A stretch of DNA of 64,000 bases from assembly GCF_965228805.1 (NCBI RefSeq), contig NZ_CBDDIE010000003.1, forward strand, positions 3,782,001 through 3,846,000, given 5' to 3'. Shown here in pieces: positions 41,852-50,437 of this stretch. The DNA comes from JASBTN01 sp965228805. GTDB lineage: Bacteria; Pseudomonadota; Alphaproteobacteria; Rhodobacterales; Rhodobacteraceae. Every line of letters begins with the position of its first letter. Within the stretch, counting starts at the first letter, position 1. A program made the position numbers and the translations under genes. The notes below the pieces were generated by a model that was given only the letters and a program-made list of their open reading frames with translations, was not told the DNA's origin and searched no databases.

Positions 41852-42910
41852 ATGTTCGAAACTTTCGGCTTTGAAACCCTGACACCCCGCCAGGCCTCCA
41901 TCTGGTTCGGCCTGGCCCTGGGCCTGGCATTTGGCGCCCTGGCCGAGGTCTCGCGCTTCTGCCTGCGCCGGGGCCTTGTTCCGGGGGCAGATCGCCATGC
42001 GGCCCTGGCCACATGGCTGGTGGCCTTGGCCGTCGCCCTGCTGGCCATGCAGCTGCTGCCGCGGGATCTGATCGCTCTGGAAGAGCATCGCCTGCACGCC
42101 GCCTCCCTCCCCGTCCTGGCCATCACCCTGGGCGGCCTCATGTTCGGCGCAGGCATGGCGCTGACGCGCGGCTGTATCTCGCGCCTGACGGTGCTGACCG
42201 GGTCGGGCAACCTGCGCGCGCTGTCTGTCCTGCTGGTCGTCGCCATCTTCGCCCATGCCACAATGAAAGGCCTGCTGGCCCCGCTGCGCACCGGCCTGTC
42301 CTCCGTCACCGTGCCCACCCCGACCCTTCCGGGCCCGGGCCTGGCCTGGGCCTTCGTCGTGGCCGTTCTGATCGCCACCCTCGCCTGGCGCGTCCGTGCG
42401 CCCAAGGGGCACCTGCTGGCCGCCGCTTTGATCGGCCTACTGATCCCGGTCGGCTGGGTTGGCACAGGCTTCGTGCTGTTTGACGAGTTCGACCCGATCG
42501 CGATGGACAGCCTGTCCTTTACCCGCCCGCTGGCCGACAGCCTGTTCTGGAGCATCGCCTCCTCCGCCGTGCCCGCCGGTTTCGGCATCGGACTGCTGGG
42601 CGGCACGCTCGCGGGCGCGGCCCTGCTGGCGATCCTGTCGGGTCGGTTCCAATGGCAGAGCTTCGAAAGCCCGGCCCAGACCGGCCGCTATCTGGCAGGC
42701 GGCGCGCTGATGGGCATGGGCGGGGTGCTGGCGGGCGGCTGCACCGTCGGTGCGGGCCTGTCCGGCGTCTCGACCCTGTCGGCAGCGGCCATCCTGGGCC
42801 TGGGGACCATCATGCTGGGCGGCTGGGCCACCGGCCGCCTGCTCAGTGACCCATCGACTTCCGGATCCGCCGCACCATCAGCCACACCAGAGCCACAACT
42901 GGCAGGCTGA
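41852..42910 (+). CDS. YeeE/YedE family sulfur-compound transporter
   Basis: 352 residues from ATG 41852, with GGAG seven bases upstream. About ten hydrophobic helices. The duplicated glycine-Cys motifs of the family are visible: GAGMALTRGCISRLTVLTGSGNLRAL near 105-130 and GMGGVLAGGCTVGAGLSGVSTLS near 290-315. Related TsuA imports thiosulfate in bacteria; the Cys residues line the path. The exact substrate here is unknown. The 3' end overlaps the end of the convergent DUF3422 gene by 68 bases. Confidence 0.9.
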   Translation: MFETFGFETLTPRQASIWFGLALGLAFGALAEVSRFCLRRGLVPGADRHAALATWLVALAVALLAMQLLPRDLIALEEHRLHAASLPVLAITLGGLMFGAGMALTRGCISRLTVLTGSGNLRALSVLLVVAIFAHATMKGLLAPLRTGLSSVTVPTPTLPGPGLAWAFVVAVLIATLAWRVRAPKGHLLAAALIGLLIPVGWVGTGFVLFDEFDPIAMDSLSFTRPLADSLFWSIASSAVPAGFGIGLLGGTLAGAALLAILSGRFQWQSFESPAQTGRYLAGGALMGMGGVLAGGCTVGAGLSGVSTLSAAAILGLGTIMLGGWATGRLLSDPSTSGSAAPSATPEPQLAG

Positions 42911-44123
42911 GCGCGGCAAAGGTCAGCTCCTTGGACAGGCCAAGCGCCCTGGCAGCGGGGTAGAGGAAATATCCCGCCAAGTTCAGCGCGTAATAGCTGA
43001 TCGCCACGACCGACAGACCTTCGACCGTCTGTTGCAGCCTGAGCGCCAGGTCTGCACGCCGGTCCATGCTTTCCAACAGCGCCTGGTTCTGCGCGGAGCG
43101 TTCGACATCGACCCGGGTCCGCAGCAAGTCGCCCGCCCGTTTTGCCCGTTCCGACATGCTGGCCAGCTGCCGCTCCGCCGCCTTCACCGTCCGCATGGCC
43201 GGGTCGAACCGGCGGGTCATGAACTCGGCCCATGTCTGGCGCCCGCCGAACCTTTCCTCACGCAGGACGGCAATGCGCTGGTTCACGATCGCTTCATAGG
43301 CCCCGGTCGCACCAAAGCGGAAACTGGACTGCGCCATCAGATCCTCAAGCTCGGCACTGATCGACAGAAGCTCGTCCAGGGTGGCATCCGCCGCGCCCTG
43401 CCCACCCATGGCGCCCACAAGGCGACTGAGTTCACCGTCCACCTCGCCCAGCCGCCCCGACAGGCTGCGCGCACGCGCAAGCCCCAGCATCGACATGGAC
43501 TTGTAGGTCTCGATCTCGCAGATGCGCTGCACGATGCGCCCGACTCGCCGCTTGCCAATCCCCGGCGCGGTAAAGATGGCAAAGCGCATGTGCCCAGCCT
43601 GGTCGATACGGAAATCACCGGCCACCAGCGCCTCGCGGTCCAGCACCCAGGAGGCCGCCAGGCTTTCCGGCACGAACCATTCGGAGAGGCGTGCGCTGAT
43701 ATCCTCCTCGTCCCGCTGTTCCTCGACACGGATCAGCGCCGAGGAGACCCGCACACCCGGCGCCTCGGCCAGCCAATCCTCGGGAAAGACGTCGAAGGCG
43801 GCAGGATCGAAAGCGCGCGCCATCACCCCCTCGCCAAAGAGCGTATAGGTCACGAATTCCGTGTGGCTTTCCCATTTCAGCTGATGGCGCCCGATCTTGC
43901 CCGAATAATGCGTGGCGCCCGGCTGCGGATGCGGCGCACCGTGGCGATCCAGAAGTGCAATCAGATGCGCCCGATCCGCCTCGCGATCCCGCCCGGCGGC
44001 GTCATGTTCGCGCTTCACCGCCACATAGGCAGCGAAACACGGCGCCTTCAGCGACGGAAAAGGCCGCGCATGCAGCTCATTGGCCAGCGCATAGCGCAGG
44101 GGGTGGTCCGGGATCTGGGGCAT
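42843..44123 (-). CDS. DUF3422 family membrane-anchored protein
   Basis: 426 residues. The N-terminus HPLRYALANELHARPFPSLKAP is a hallmark of DUF3422. A long helical middle (about 215-350, probable coiled coil: ARSLSGRLGEVDGELSRLVGAM, RSAQNQALLESMDRR) leads to two C-terminal membrane helices (about 370-390 and 400-418) and a basic tail. No enzymatic motif is evident and the function is unknown. It converges on the YeeE/YedE gene with a 68-base overlap of coding ends, which is odd but common in compact genomes. Confidence 0.88.
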   Translation of the reverse strand: MPQIPDHPLRYALANELHARPFPSLKAPCFAAYVAVKREHDAAGRDREADRAHLIALLDRHGAPHPQPGATHYSGKIGRHQLKWESHTEFVTYTLFGEGVMARAFDPAAFDVFPEDWLAEAPGVRVSSALIRVEEQRDEEDISARLSEWFVPESLAASWVLDREALVAGDFRIDQAGHMRFAIFTAPGIGKRRVGRIVQRICEIETYKSMSMLGLARARSLSGRLGEVDGELSRLVGAMGGQGAADATLDELLSISAELEDLMAQSSFRFGATGAYEAIVNQRIAVLREERFGGRQTWAEFMTRRFDPAMRTVKAAERQLASMSERAKRAGDLLRTRVDVERSAQNQALLESMDRRADLALRLQQTVEGLSVVAISYYALNLAGYFLYPAARALGLSKELTFAALSLPVVALVWLMVRRIRKSMGH

Positions 44124-44225
44124 CGCGCGCTCCTTGTTTCGCGCAAGGTTAACGCCATGCGGGAACGCATCAACCCCGACAATCGCGACAAATCCCCGCG
44201 TGAAAGCGGCTGATGTTTCCGAAAG

Positions 44226-45635
44226 TTACGCGGTCTCGCCGATCCGCACCTGAACGAGGCGGGTAAAGTCCTCGCCCCGTTTCTCGAAGTCCGGATATTG
44301 GTCGAACGAGGCCGCCGCAGGGGCCAGCAACACGGTGTCACCGGGCTGAGCCTCGCCCCCTGCCCGGGCCACTGCGCGCTCCATGGTCTCGCAGATCTCG
44401 TATGGGGTGTCCCCCAGCTGCAGCGCAAACTCCCGCGCCGAATGACCGATCAAATAGGCCTTGGCAACATTGCCGAGCTGGCCGGAGAGCTCCTCGATCC
44501 CACCGTCCTTGCCCAGCCCGCCCGCGATCCAGCGAATGTTCTTGAACGCACCCAGGGCGGCGGCGGCGGCGTCAACATTGGTGGCCTTCGAGTCATTGAC
44601 CCAGGCCACACCATCCGCCTCGCCCACCAGCTGGCTGCGATGCGGCAGACCCTTGAAGTCGTGAAACGCCGCTTCGATGACGCGCGGTGCCAGGCCCAGC
44701 GTGCGACAGACCGCATAGGCACAACAGGCGTTCTGATGGTTGTGGCTGCCCGGCAGCCCCTTGACCCCGCGCAAGTCGACCGACCCCACCTGTCGCCCCT
44801 TGCGGTATTCCGACAGGAAACCCTTGCGCGCAAAGACCTGCCAGCCCGGCCCGGTCAGTTTGCGATCGACGCTGACTCGGATCACGCGATCATCGGTCGG
44901 CCCCTCGGTCAACTGCCCAGCCAGGTAGACACCCTCGGCCTCATCCACGCCGATCACCGCCCGATCCGGCCCGCCCTCGGCAAACAACCTGCGTTTGGCC
45001 GCGAAATAGCCGCCCATGCCGCCGTGGCGATCCAGGTGATCGGGCGAGAGGTTGGTAAACACCGCCACATCCGGGGTCAGCGCGCGCGCCAGATCGGTCT
45101 GGTAGGAGGACAGCTCCAGCACCACCACCTCGCCATCCACGGCCGGTTCGATATCCAGCACGCCGCGCCCGATATTGCCCGCAAGCTGCGTCGCACGGCC
45201 CGCATGCTCCAGCACATGATGGATCAGCGCCGAGGTGGTCGACTTTCCATTCGACCCGGTCACCGCCACCACGCGCGGCAAGGTGTCGAACCCATCCCAA
45301 TCCCGGGTGGCGAAGCTGCGAAAGAAGAGCCCGATGTCATTGTCCACTGGCACGCCCTCGGCCATGGCGCGCGCGATGAGCTTGTTGGGTTCCGGATAAA
45401 GATGCGGAATACCGGGGCTGGCGATCAGCGCGGCCACGCCCTCCCAGGCATTGCCCCTGGTCAGGTCATGCAGGGTCAGCCCAGCCTGCTCGGCCCGCGC
45501 CCGCGCCTCCTGCCCATCATCCCAGCACAGCGCCTCGGCGCCCCCGGCCTCCAGCGCCTTGGCCGCCGCCAAACCGGACCGGCCCAGCCCCAACACGGCC
45601 ACTTTCAGGCCCTCAAAACCTTGCACCGGGATCAT
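44226..45635 (-). CDS. murD: UDP-N-acetylmuramoylalanine-D-glutamate ligase
   Basis: 469 residues from ATG 45635, with AGGAGG immediately upstream. Adds D-glutamate to UDP-MurNAc-L-Ala in the cytoplasm. The ATP loop VTGSNGKSTTSALIHH near 115, the NLSPDHLDRHG segment near 180, NHQNACCAYAVC and VNDSKATNVDAAAAAL near 310 are typical of MurD. It is the last gene of the mur cluster in this window; an SDR pseudogene and a hairpin separate it from mraY. Confidence 0.96.
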   Translation of the reverse strand: MIPVQGFEGLKVAVLGLGRSGLAAAKALEAGGAEALCWDDGQEARARAEQAGLTLHDLTRGNAWEGVAALIASPGIPHLYPEPNKLIARAMAEGVPVDNDIGLFFRSFATRDWDGFDTLPRVVAVTGSNGKSTTSALIHHVLEHAGRATQLAGNIGRGVLDIEPAVDGEVVVLELSSYQTDLARALTPDVAVFTNLSPDHLDRHGGMGGYFAAKRRLFAEGGPDRAVIGVDEAEGVYLAGQLTEGPTDDRVIRVSVDRKLTGPGWQVFARKGFLSEYRKGRQVGSVDLRGVKGLPGSHNHQNACCAYAVCRTLGLAPRVIEAAFHDFKGLPHRSQLVGEADGVAWVNDSKATNVDAAAAALGAFKNIRWIAGGLGKDGGIEELSGQLGNVAKAYLIGHSAREFALQLGDTPYEICETMERAVARAGGEAQPGDTVLLAPAAASFDQYPDFEKRGEDFTRLVQVRIGETA

Positions 45636-45732
45636 GCGCACCTCCTGCTCTTCCCAACGGTGCTAGCCCAAATCAAGTCACGGGGGAAGTCACAGCCACC
45701 TGTTCTTTTGCTTGCCAGAAATATCTCGGGGC

Positions 45733-45762
45733 GGCCGAAGGCGGGGCAGCGCCTCCGCGGCC
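45733..45762 (-). terminator. GC-rich hairpin downstream of the SDR gene
   Basis: GGCCG/CGGCC and AGGCG/CGCCT pair in one interrupted stem of 10 bp with a 6-base loop, between the murD start and the SDR end on the minus strand. No T-run follows; AGATATTTC comes next. Similar AAATATC-GGGG stretches flank the palindrome at 31073. A weak terminator or a genome-wide intergenic repeat is possible. Confidence 0.4.
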
Positions 45763-45770
45763 TTGTTGCC

Positions 45771-46421
45771 CTACCAGGCGATAGGGGCCATGTCGCGGAA
45801 GAACCCACCTGTGGGGCCATTGTCCGGCAAAGTGGCCAACCAGAGCGCGGTTTCGGCCCCTTCCTCGGGGCTGCGCGTTGCCGCGGACCCGCCCATGCGC
45901 GTGCGCACTCAGCCAGGGCACATGGCGTTGACCTTGACGTTATCTGGCAGCTCGCGCGCCGCGGCCACGGTCAGCGCGTTCAAGGCCGCCTTGGCGATCC
46001 CGTATGCGCCCGGCCCTTCAAGCCCTTCGTCGAAGCTGCCCCATCCGGAGGACAGGTTGACGATGCGCCCGTAGCCCTGTTGACGCATCCAGGGCGCCGC
46101 CAGGCGGATCAGCGCGTAGGGGGCATGGACCATGACCTGCAGGGTCTCGTCGAACCTGGCCTTGCGCGACAGAAGCGGGGCGTCGAACAGCACGCCCGCA
46201 TTGTTCACCAGCACGTCCAGGTTCGCCGCCTCCGGCGGTAGGCAGGCCGGTTCCGACAGGTCGCAGAAGATGAGCTCGGCCCCGATCTCTTCGGCCACGG
46301 CGACACCGCTTTCCGCATCCCGGCAGCCGATCATTACCTCCAGCCCGCGTGCCACCAGCCCCTCGGCAATGGCGCGGCCGATGCCGCGATTGCCGCCGGT
46401 CACCAGGGCGCGCCGGGTCAT
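45771..46421 (-). pseudogene. Short-chain dehydrogenase with in-frame TGA in place of a conserved Trp
   Basis: From ATG 46421 the frame gives ALVTGGNRGIGRAIAEGL (NAD-binding), DVLVNNAGVLF, NLSSGW and the active-site YGIAKAALNALT, then reaches NAMCPG followed by TGA at 45911-45909. Reading through gives VRTRMGGSAATRSPEEGAET, ALWLATLPDNGPTGGFFRD and a TAG at 45773-45771. In this SDR family the motif is CPGWVRTDMGG, so the TGA replaces the Trp codon TGG. The whole is 215 residues plus the internal stop. Either inactivation, a sequence error or read-through. It overlaps mraY by ATGA and ends ahead of murD, an odd guest in this cluster. Confidence 0.8.
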
Positions 46422-47500
46422 CGCACCTTCAGCGTGGCCAGCCCGATCAGCGCCAGGATCAGCGAGATGATCCAGAAGCGGATGACGATCTGCGGCTCCT
46501 GCCAGCCCTTGTGCTCGAAATGGTGGTGGATCGGCGCCATCAGGAAAACGCGTTTTCCGGTCTTCTTGAAATAGAGCACCTGAATGATCACCGACAGCGC
46601 CTCGACCACGAACAGCCCGCCAACGATGGCCAGCACGATCTCGTGTTTGGTGGCCACCGCAATGGCGCCAAGCGCGCCCCCCAGGGCCAGCGACCCGGTG
46701 TCGCCCATGAACACAGCGGCAGGCGGCGCGTTGTACCACAGGAAGCCCAAGCCCCCGCCGATCAGGGCGGCGGTAAAGATGAAGAGCTCCCCGGTGCCGG
46801 GCACGTAATGCACGTCCAGATATTCGGTAAAGTCGACGCGGCCCACGGCATAGGCGATGACGCCCAGGGTGCCCGCCGCGATCATCACAGGCATGATCGC
46901 CAGCCCGTCCAGACCGTCGGTCAGGTTCACCGCATTGGCCGAGCCCACAATCACGATCATCACGAAGGGGATAAAGAACAGGCCGAAGTTCCACAGCGTG
47001 TCCTTGAACACCGGCAGCGCCAGCTGGAATTGCAGCCCCTCGGGGTGCACCACGCTGGCCCAGTAGCCCGCGATCCCGGCAATCACCAGGCCCAGGCCAA
47101 ACCGCACCCGCCCAGGCACGCCCGCGGTGGTGGCTTTCGACACCTTGGCATAGTCATCGGCAAAGCCGATCAGCCCGAAGGAATAGGTCACGAAGAGGGT
47201 TATCCAGACGTAAGGATTGTCCCAGCGCGCCCAGAGGAGCGTCGCCACCAGCAGGGCGGAAAGGATCAGCAAGCCACCCATGGTCGGCGTGCCCTGTTTC
47301 ACCATATGGCTCTGCGGCCCGTCCTCACGGATCGGCTGGCCCTTGCCCTGACGCTTGCGCAGGATGTTGATCAGGGGCTTGCCGAAGATGAACCCGAAGA
47401 TCAGCGCGGTAAAGAACGCGCCGCCCGCCCGGAAGGTGATGTAGCGAAACAGGTTGAACAGGTCGCCACCGTCCGAAAACTCGGTCAGCCAATACAGCAT
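46418..47500 (-). CDS. mraY: Phospho-N-acetylmuramoyl-pentapeptide transferase
   Basis: 360 residues with ten hydrophobic helices. Transfers phospho-MurNAc-pentapeptide to undecaprenyl phosphate, making lipid I in the inner membrane. Signatures: GTPTMGGLLIL near 70, FADDYAKVSKATTAG near 115, NAVNLTDGLDGLAI near 190 and the PIHHHFEHKGW triple-His segment near 325. The ATG shares a base with the murF stop (TAATG). The downstream SDR gene overlaps its stop. Confidence 0.97.
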   Translation of the reverse strand: MLYWLTEFSDGGDLFNLFRYITFRAGGAFFTALIFGFIFGKPLINILRKRQGKGQPIREDGPQSHMVKQGTPTMGGLLILSALLVATLLWARWDNPYVWITLFVTYSFGLIGFADDYAKVSKATTAGVPGRVRFGLGLVIAGIAGYWASVVHPEGLQFQLALPVFKDTLWNFGLFFIPFVMIVIVGSANAVNLTDGLDGLAIMPVMIAAGTLGVIAYAVGRVDFTEYLDVHYVPGTGELFIFTAALIGGGLGFLWYNAPPAAVFMGDTGSLALGGALGAIAVATKHEIVLAIVGGLFVVEALSVIIQVLYFKKTGKRVFLMAPIHHHFEHKGWQEPQIVIRFWIISLILALIGLATLKVR

Positions 47501-48936
47501 TACTCTTGCCCCTCTTGGTTAAGGCCCCGCGCATGGCCCAATTTGCGGATGGCGTCAACCGCGCGGCTGACCTTCGACCCCTTCGAGCCCTTCACCAGCA
47601 CGATATCGCCAGCGTCCACCCAGGAATGCACCCGGGCCACGGCCTCGTCCGCGGTTTCGACCCAGTCGCCTTGCCGGTCGGCGTCCAACCGATCCCACAG
47701 CGCCTTCATGCGTGGGCCGACGCAATATACGCGGTCCAGCGCCGCGATATGCGTCAGGTCTGCAATGCCCGCGTGCAGCGCAATCTCCTCAGTCCCCAGT
47801 TCAAGCATGTCCCCTAGGATGGCAATGCGCCGCCCCTTGGAGACGCGGCCGACGCTGTCCGTCGGGGTCGCCGCCGCCAGCACCTCCAGCGAGGCCGCAA
47901 GCGAGGTCGGGTTGGCGTTGAAGGCGTCGTCGATCAGTTGAACCGAGAACCCTTCGACCGGGTCCAGCACAACCTCTTCGCGCGTGCCGCGCCCGCCGGG
48001 CGGCTGCCAACGCACCATGTCGCGTGCGGCCAGTGTCACGTCGCCGCCCAGGGCATCAACCGCCGCCAGCACCGCCAGCGCGTTCATCGCGAAATGCCGA
48101 CCCGGAGAGGCGATGCGGAACAGGTGTTCGTTCCCGCCCATGGCCGCCTTGCAGATGGTGGCGTCATCGGTCAGCTCGACATGGGTCAGCCGCGCGTCAT
48201 TCTCCGGGCCTTCCCCGAAGCGGATCGTTTTGGCTCTTCCCGCTGCGTCAATCAGGATCCGCGTCGTCTCCAGATCGCCGTTGACAACGGCCACCCCGCC
48301 CGGCTCCAACCCGTCGAAGATCGCCCCCTTCTCGCGGGCAATTCCATCAATATTCTCAAATGCTTCCAGGTGCGCGGCCGCGACGGTGGTGACCATGCCC
48401 ACATGGGGCCGTGCCATCTGCGCCAGAGGACCGATTTCGCCCGGGTGGTTCATTCCGATCTCGATCACGGCGAACTCGGTTTCGGCGGGCATGCGCGCCA
48501 GGGTCAGGGGCACGCCCCAATGGTTGTTGTAGCTGGCCTCGGCGGCATGTGTACGCCCCTGGGCCGCCAGAACCGTGCGCAGCATTTCCTTGGTCGAGGT
48601 CTTGCCGACCGAACCGGTCACGGCCACCACGCGCGCATCTGTGCGGGCACGGGCCGCAGCGCCCAACCGTTCCAGAGCGGGCAGCACGTCATCGACGATC
48701 AACAGCGGCGCGTCTGGCGCCACACCATCGGGAATGCGCGAAACAATGGCCGCGCCCGCGCCCTTCTCCAGCGCTTGAGCCACGAAGTCATGCCCGTCAC
48801 GAATGTCTTTCAAGGCAACGAAGAGATCGCCGGGCCGGATCGTTCGGGTGTCAATCGACACGCCCTCCACGCCCCAGTCACTCCGCGCCTCGCCGCCGGT
48901 CGCTGCCGCGGCTTCTTTCGCGGTCCACAAGCTCAT
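47500..48936 (-). CDS. murF: UDP-N-acetylmuramoyl-tripeptide-D-alanyl-D-alanine ligase
   Basis: 478-residue Mur ligase that adds D-Ala-D-Ala to the muramyl tripeptide. The ATP loop AVTGSVGKTSTKEMLRTV near 105, IEIGMNHPGEIGPLAQMARPHV near 165, the PGRHFAMNALAVLAAV segment near 290 and DDAFNANPTSLAASLEVL near 340 are MurF-type. The start overlaps the murE stop as ATGA, and the stop shares a base with mraY, so the three are tightly coupled. Confidence 0.96.
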   Translation of the reverse strand: MSLWTAKEAAAATGGEARSDWGVEGVSIDTRTIRPGDLFVALKDIRDGHDFVAQALEKGAGAAIVSRIPDGVAPDAPLLIVDDVLPALERLGAAARARTDARVVAVTGSVGKTSTKEMLRTVLAAQGRTHAAEASYNNHWGVPLTLARMPAETEFAVIEIGMNHPGEIGPLAQMARPHVGMVTTVAAAHLEAFENIDGIAREKGAIFDGLEPGGVAVVNGDLETTRILIDAAGRAKTIRFGEGPENDARLTHVELTDDATICKAAMGGNEHLFRIASPGRHFAMNALAVLAAVDALGGDVTLAARDMVRWQPPGGRGTREEVVLDPVEGFSVQLIDDAFNANPTSLAASLEVLAAATPTDSVGRVSKGRRIAILGDMLELGTEEIALHAGIADLTHIAALDRVYCVGPRMKALWDRLDADRQGDWVETADEAVARVHSWVDAGDIVLVKGSKGSKVSRAVDAIRKLGHARGLNQEGQE

Positions 48937-50420
48937 GTCAGCCGCCCTTCCAACGCGGCCACGGCCACGCTTGCCTGCTCCACATCATCAAAGGGCAACA
49001 CATCATCGCCGATCACCTGCCCGCTTTCATGCCCCTTGCCCGCGATCAGCAGCGCGTCACCCGGCCCAAGAGCATCCACCCCGCGCAGGATTGCTTCGGC
49101 CCGGTCGCCCACGTTGTTGGCATTCGGGCAGCCCTCCATCACCATGGCGCGGATCGCGGCGGGGTCTTCCGAGCGCGGGTTGTCATCGGTCACGAAAACC
49201 ACATCGGCGTTCTCCGCCGCCGCCTTGCCCATCAGCGGGCGTTTCGTCGTGTCGCGATCCCCGCCCGCGCCCAGCACGACGATCAGGCGGCCCAGCACAT
49301 GCGGGCGCATCGCTTTCAGCGCGGTTTCCACCGCGTCCGGCGTGTGGGCATAGTCGACAAACACCGCCGCGCCATTGTCGCGGGTGGCCGCAAGCTCCAT
49401 TCGGCCGCGCACGGTTTCCAGGTCTTCCAGGCACTCGAACACGCTGGTGGGTTCGGCCCCACAGGCAATTGCCAGCCCGGCGGCGGTCAGCACATTTTGT
49501 GCCTGGAACCCGCCGATCAGGTTCAGCCGCACCAGCTGGGTCTGCCCCAGCCAGGAAAAGCGCAAGTCCTGCCCGGTGGCATCATAGCGGTGGCCCAGGA
49601 GGCGCAGCTCGGCCTCCTCGCCGCCACCGACACGGATCAGGTTCTGCCCGCGCGCCTCGGCCATCGCCACCAGCTCGACCCCGCGCGGATCGTCGGTATT
49701 GATCACCGCCACGCCGTCATCAGGCAACACACGGGTAAACAGCCCCGCCTTGGCCTCGAAATACTCCTGGAAGGTGGCGTGGTAATCCAAATGGTCCTGG
49801 GTGAAATTCGTGAAGGCCGCCGCGTGCAGGCGCACCCCGTCCAAACGACGCTGCGCCAGTCCGTGCGACGAGGCCTCCATCGCCGCATGGGTCACGCCGG
49901 ACCCGGCCATTTCGGCCAGCACGCGGTGCAGGGTGATCGGTTCGGGCGTGGTATGGGTCATCGGCGCACAGAACGCCCCTTCGACCCCGGTCGTGCCGAT
50001 ATTGGCGGCGTCATGGCCCAGGAGGGTCCAGATCTGGCGGGTAAAGCTGGCGACCGAGGTCTTGCCGTTTGTGCCGGTCACCGCGATCATCAGCTCGGGC
50101 TGGGCGCCGTACCAAAGCGCAGCAGCGTAGGCGAGCGCCATGCGCGGGTCTTCGGTCACGACGATGGCCGCGTCACTGCCCGCCAGTTCCTCGCGCGCGA
50201 TCTCGGCCCCTTCCAGGTCGGTCAGGATCGCCCCTGCCCCCATGCGCAGCGCGTAGGTGATGAACTCGGCCCCATGCACACGCACGCCGGGCAGGGCGGC
50301 AAACAGATGGCCCGGTTTCACGGTGCGGCTGTCCACCGACAGGCCGGTCACCTGCGCCTCCTGCCCGCCCCGGGCGCTCAGCCCCAGATCGGCCAGGGAT
50401 TTCGGGTCACGTCCTGCCAT
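48933..50420 (-). CDS. murE: UDP-N-acetylmuramoyl-L-alanyl-D-glutamate-2,6-diaminopimelate ligase
   Basis: 495 residues. ATP loop AVTGTNGKTSVASFTRQIW near 115, TTPEPITLHRVLAEM near 160, SSHGLAQRRLDG near 185 and the DNPRSEDPAAIRAMV motif near 405. The DNPR motif marks specificity for meso-diaminopimelate, so this organism makes DAP-type peptidoglycan as expected of a Gram-negative. It starts 18 bases after ftsI and overlaps murF by four bases. Confidence 0.97.
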   Translation of the reverse strand: MAGRDPKSLADLGLSARGGQEAQVTGLSVDSRTVKPGHLFAALPGVRVHGAEFITYALRMGAGAILTDLEGAEIAREELAGSDAAIVVTEDPRMALAYAAALWYGAQPELMIAVTGTNGKTSVASFTRQIWTLLGHDAANIGTTGVEGAFCAPMTHTTPEPITLHRVLAEMAGSGVTHAAMEASSHGLAQRRLDGVRLHAAAFTNFTQDHLDYHATFQEYFEAKAGLFTRVLPDDGVAVINTDDPRGVELVAMAEARGQNLIRVGGGEEAELRLLGHRYDATGQDLRFSWLGQTQLVRLNLIGGFQAQNVLTAAGLAIACGAEPTSVFECLEDLETVRGRMELAATRDNGAAVFVDYAHTPDAVETALKAMRPHVLGRLIVVLGAGGDRDTTKRPLMGKAAAENADVVFVTDDNPRSEDPAAIRAMVMEGCPNANNVGDRAEAILRGVDALGPGDALLIAGKGHESGQVIGDDVLPFDDVEQASVAVAALEGRLT

Positions 50421-50437
50421 ATGCTCGCCCTCTCGGT

